Positions 61,821-64,000 of a stretch of 64,000 bases of DNA are shown one piece after another. The notes below the pieces were generated by a model. The model did not search any database. It was not told the DNA's origin and saw only the letters and a program-made list of their open reading frames with translations. Every line of letters begins with the position of its first letter. Position 1 is the first letter of the stretch. This stretch comes from Halobiforma lacisalsi AJ5 (GTDB lineage Archaea; Halobacteriota; Halobacteria; Halobacteriales; Natrialbaceae): assembly GCF_000226975.2 (NCBI RefSeq), contig NZ_CP019285.1, positions 372,001 to 436,000 of the forward strand, written 5' to 3'. The translations under genes were made by a program, and so were the position numbers.

Positions 61821-61846
61821 TGCCCGGTGGGCTGGTACGACCGACA

Positions 61847-62044
61847 GTGAGTACGGAACTGATCGTGTTGGGGGCCATCGTGAGCGCCATCGCCATCGGA
61901 ATACTCACCGGCGCACGACACCTCTACTCCCGACTCGATCTCCACGAGGAATCGCTCACGTCCATCCGGCTGCTGACGGCGCTGATCGCGGGATTACTGC
62001 TCCTGACCGGCCTCGGTCTCATCGTCGTCGGCTTCGCGACGTAG
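61847..62044 (+). CDS. Two-helix small membrane protein, GTG start
   Basis: A 65-residue protein, MSTELIVLGAIVSAIAIGIL (helix 1) and LLTALIAGLLLLTGLGLIVV (helix 2) with a charged loop between (HLYSRLDLHEESLTS). It is leaderless by promoter position. Orphan, located just before gatD on the same strand. Confidence 0.65.
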   Translation: MSTELIVLGAIVSAIAIGILTGARHLYSRLDLHEESLTSIRLLTALIAGLLLLTGLGLIVVGFAT

Positions 62045-62104
62045 CCGCCCGGCGGACGGCGGCGAAAGCGTGCCTTCAAGTCCGATGGCGCGCAACCCTC
62101 GCGC

Positions 62105-63349
62105 ATGCAACCAGGCGATCGCGTTCGCGTCGACCGGGACGATCGCACGTACGAAGGCGTCTTGCTGCCCTCGAGTTCGGACGATCACCTCGTGGTCAAA
62201 CTCGAGGGAGGCTACAACGTCGGCATCGATCGCGACGAGGCCGACGCGACGGTACTCGAGGAGGACGTCTACGAGATCGACGGCGCGAGCGGCGACGACG
62301 GTGCCTCGGAGATCGAGTTCGACGACGACCTGCCGACGATCTCGCTGATCTCGACGGGCGGCACGATCGCCTCGACGGTCGACTACCGGACCGGCGCGGT
62401 GACGGCCCAGTTCGACGCCGAGGACGTCCTGCGTGCGGTCCCGGATCTCGCGGGCCGGGCGAACTACCGCGGCCGCGTCGTCGCGAACATCCTCTCGGAG
62501 AACATGGAGCCGCCGATCTGGCAGGACCTCGCGGAGGCGGTCCGCGAGGAGATCGAAGCGGGCGCGGACGGCGTCGTCGTCATGCACGGCACCGACACGA
62601 TGCAGTACTCCGCATCCGCGCTCGCGTTCATGCTCGAGACGCCGGTCCCGATCGTCTTTACCGGGTCCCAGCGCTCGGCCGATCGCCCCTCCTCGGACAA
62701 CGTGATGAACGCCGTCTGTGCCGTCGAGGCCGCGAAGAGCGACTGTGCGGAGGTGCTCGTCTGCATGCACGCCTCCGAGAGCGACGACCGCTGTGCGCTC
62801 CACCGGGGCACCCGCGTCCGGAAGAACCACACCTCGCGACGCGACGCCTTCGAGACGATCGGCGCGGAACCGCTCGGCGAGGTCGACTACGAGTCCGAGG
62901 ACGTCACGTTCTACCGGGAATACCGAACCCGAGACGACGGCGACCTCGCGCTCGAGGCCGACCTCGCGGAGGACGTCGAACTGCTCAAGTTCACACCCGG
63001 GATGGACCCCGCGTTCCTCGACGTCGTCGAGGGGGCCGACGGGCTGGTCCTCGAGGGGACCGGCCTCGGTCACGTCCACACCGACCTCATCCCGCGGATC
63101 GAGGAACTCGTCGACGACGGGACGACCGTCGTGATGACCAGCCAGTGTCTCGAGGGCCGGGTCTGTGACCGCGTCTACGACACGGGCCGGGACCTGCTCG
63201 AGGCCGGCGTCATCGAGGCCGGCGACACCCTGCCCGGGACGGCGAAAGTCAAACTCATGTGGGCGCTCGAGAACGCCGACGACGTCGAGGAGGCGATGAG
63301 CACGTCCCTGGCCGGCGAACTGCAGGAGCGATCCGTCCCCTGGGAGTGA
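62105..63349 (+). CDS. gatD: Glu-tRNA(Gln) amidotransferase subunit D (asparaginase-like)
   Basis: A 414-residue subunit that releases ammonia from asparagine for the GatDE enzyme converting Glu-tRNA(Gln) to Gln-tRNA(Gln). After an N-terminal SH3-like domain (GDRVRVDRDDRTYEGVLL) comes an L-asparaginase core with STGGTIAST (Thr87) and VVVMHGTDTM, the two threonine sites, and SDNVMNAVCAVEAAKS. CEDRVY-like GRVCDRVYDTGRDL near the end is GatD-like. gatE is not in this window. The enzyme replaces a glutaminyl-tRNA synthetase in archaea. Confidence 0.96.
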   Translation: MQPGDRVRVDRDDRTYEGVLLPSSSDDHLVVKLEGGYNVGIDRDEADATVLEEDVYEIDGASGDDGASEIEFDDDLPTISLISTGGTIASTVDYRTGAVTAQFDAEDVLRAVPDLAGRANYRGRVVANILSENMEPPIWQDLAEAVREEIEAGADGVVVMHGTDTMQYSASALAFMLETPVPIVFTGSQRSADRPSSDNVMNAVCAVEAAKSDCAEVLVCMHASESDDRCALHRGTRVRKNHTSRRDAFETIGAEPLGEVDYESEDVTFYREYRTRDDGDLALEADLAEDVELLKFTPGMDPAFLDVVEGADGLVLEGTGLGHVHTDLIPRIEELVDDGTTVVMTSQCLEGRVCDRVYDTGRDLLEAGVIEAGDTLPGTAKVKLMWALENADDVEEAMSTSLAGELQERSVPWE

Positions 63350-63356
63350 GCGATCG

Positions 63357-64000
63357 ATGAGTCCGAACCCTTCGATCGAAGCGGATAGCGTGACGGATAG
63401 CGACGACGAAATTCGGATCCGGCGAGCGACCCACGACGACTACGAGGGCGTCCGCGCGTTCACCGAGGACATCTGGGACGACCGCGGCGGCGACTACATC
63501 CCCGAGATCTACCACGACTGGCTCGAGGACGAGGACGAACGCGACCGGAAGAAGACGTTCCTCGCGACCGTCGAGGAGACGCCGGTCGGCATCGTCCAGG
63601 CCGTGTTGCTCTCGCCCGACGAGGCCTGGTTCCAGGGGATCCGCGTGGCGGCCGACTACCGCGGACGAGGGATCAGCCGCCGGCTCAACGAGGCCTGCTT
63701 CGAGTGGGCCCGCGAGCGCGGGGCGACGGTCGGGCGGATCCTGATCCACTCCTGGAACACCGCCTCCTTCGCGGCGGCCCGCTCGAGCGGGTTCGAGCCG
63801 GTCACCCAGTTCCGCTTCGCCGAACCAGACCCCGATCCGGACGCCGGCGTCGACCCCGCCGCGGGGCCGGCACGGGTCACGAGCGACCCCCACGCCGCGT
63901 GGCGTTACTGGACCCACAGCGACGCCCGCGAACGCCTCGAGGGCCTCGGGATGGCACCCGAGGAGACGTGGGCGCTGCGGGAACTGACGCGGGCCGACTT
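63357..64000 (+). CDS. GNAT-family acetyltransferase (3' end cut)
   Basis: The frame from ATG 63357 continues past the right edge, with 214 codons visible. GNAT motif A is RVAADYRGRGISRRLNEA (R-x-x-G-x-G), followed by SWNTASFAAARSSGFEPV and a C-terminal extension (WALRELTRADF visible). The upstream part has IRRATHDDYEGVRAF. Starts 7 bases after gatD, so likely co-transcribed. Substrate unknown. Confidence 0.85.
   Translation, partial: MSPNPSIEADSVTDSDDEIRIRRATHDDYEGVRAFTEDIWDDRGGDYIPEIYHDWLEDEDERDRKKTFLATVEETPVGIVQAVLLSPDEAWFQGIRVAADYRGRGISRRLNEACFEWARERGATVGRILIHSWNTASFAAARSSGFEPVTQFRFAEPDPDPDAGVDPAAGPARVTSDPHAAWRYWTHSDARERLEGLGMAPEETWALRELTRAD

Noticed and set aside
61820-61846. ATG at 61820 as start of the small membrane protein
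   Set aside because: This ATG is part of the TATA sequence TTTTATG; the GTG at 61847, 27 bases downstream, fits a leaderless start.

Overview
The window is a high-GC, gene-dense stretch of a haloarchaeal chromosome. Evidence for this: strongly acidic proteins, archaeal TATA boxes about 25 bases before start codons with many leaderless genes, Tat signal peptides, a PGF-CTERM anchor, a chloride-pumping halorhodopsin, coenzyme F420 genes, a CetZ tubulin, archaeal HMG-CoA reductase, GatD, HerA/NurA and PspA. It looks like core chromosome with a few accessory patches. The general style suggests the Natrialbaceae, but that is only an inference. No rRNA, tRNA, CRISPR array or intact transposase was found.

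Layout. 1-5.9 kb: DUF2267 fragment, F420-type oxidoreductase, a GIDE-domain membrane protein, a MacB-type ABC exporter pair and a metal-dependent amidohydrolase. 6-16.9 kb: hmgA (lipid precursor synthesis), a CBS protein, small zinc proteins, a cupin, an Nramp-like transporter lacking the usual metal ligands, icd, an Ntn-type asparaginase and map. 17-25 kb: HIT protein, glutaredoxin-like protein, tRNA methylthiotransferase, then cofG - hop - membrane protein - cofC - cetZ1, so the halorhodopsin gene sits between two F420 genes. 25-31.5 kb: NAD(P)-binding protein, tmk, a TrkA-like gene flanked by two RAM-only (AsnC effector) genes, and metY. 31.6-35 kb: a two-gene operon of a Tat-exported PhoX phosphatase carrying a cohesin-like module and a dockerin, followed by a membrane-anchored cohesin-like protein with a PGF-CTERM tail. 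This is the most interesting system in the window. 35.3-38 kb: a small patch with a lone IS200/IS605-type end hairpin, two broken reading frames and gpmI.

38-46 kb: a DCC-family protein, nurA, a tandem winged-helix regulator, herA, an ArsR-type regulator, a methyltransferase and a hydrolase. 46.3-52.6 kb: pspA, a regulator, a lipoprotein, and three paralogous four-helix membrane proteins with another membrane gene between the first two. 52.6-58.8 kb: ric (Fe-S repair) behind a DtxR-like palindrome, a cupin, a secreted Tat protein, a dgcA/dgcN pair predicted to handle D-glutamate, a Vms1-type ribosome rescue hydrolase and DUF5802. 59-64 kb: a secreted repeat protein, its neighbouring ArsR regulator, membrane proteins, gatD and a GNAT enzyme cut by the window end.

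Short tandem repeats are frequent. Heptanucleotide arrays of different sequence lie in at least four intergenic spacers, and hexanucleotide (two-codon) arrays occur inside several genes, including cofC.
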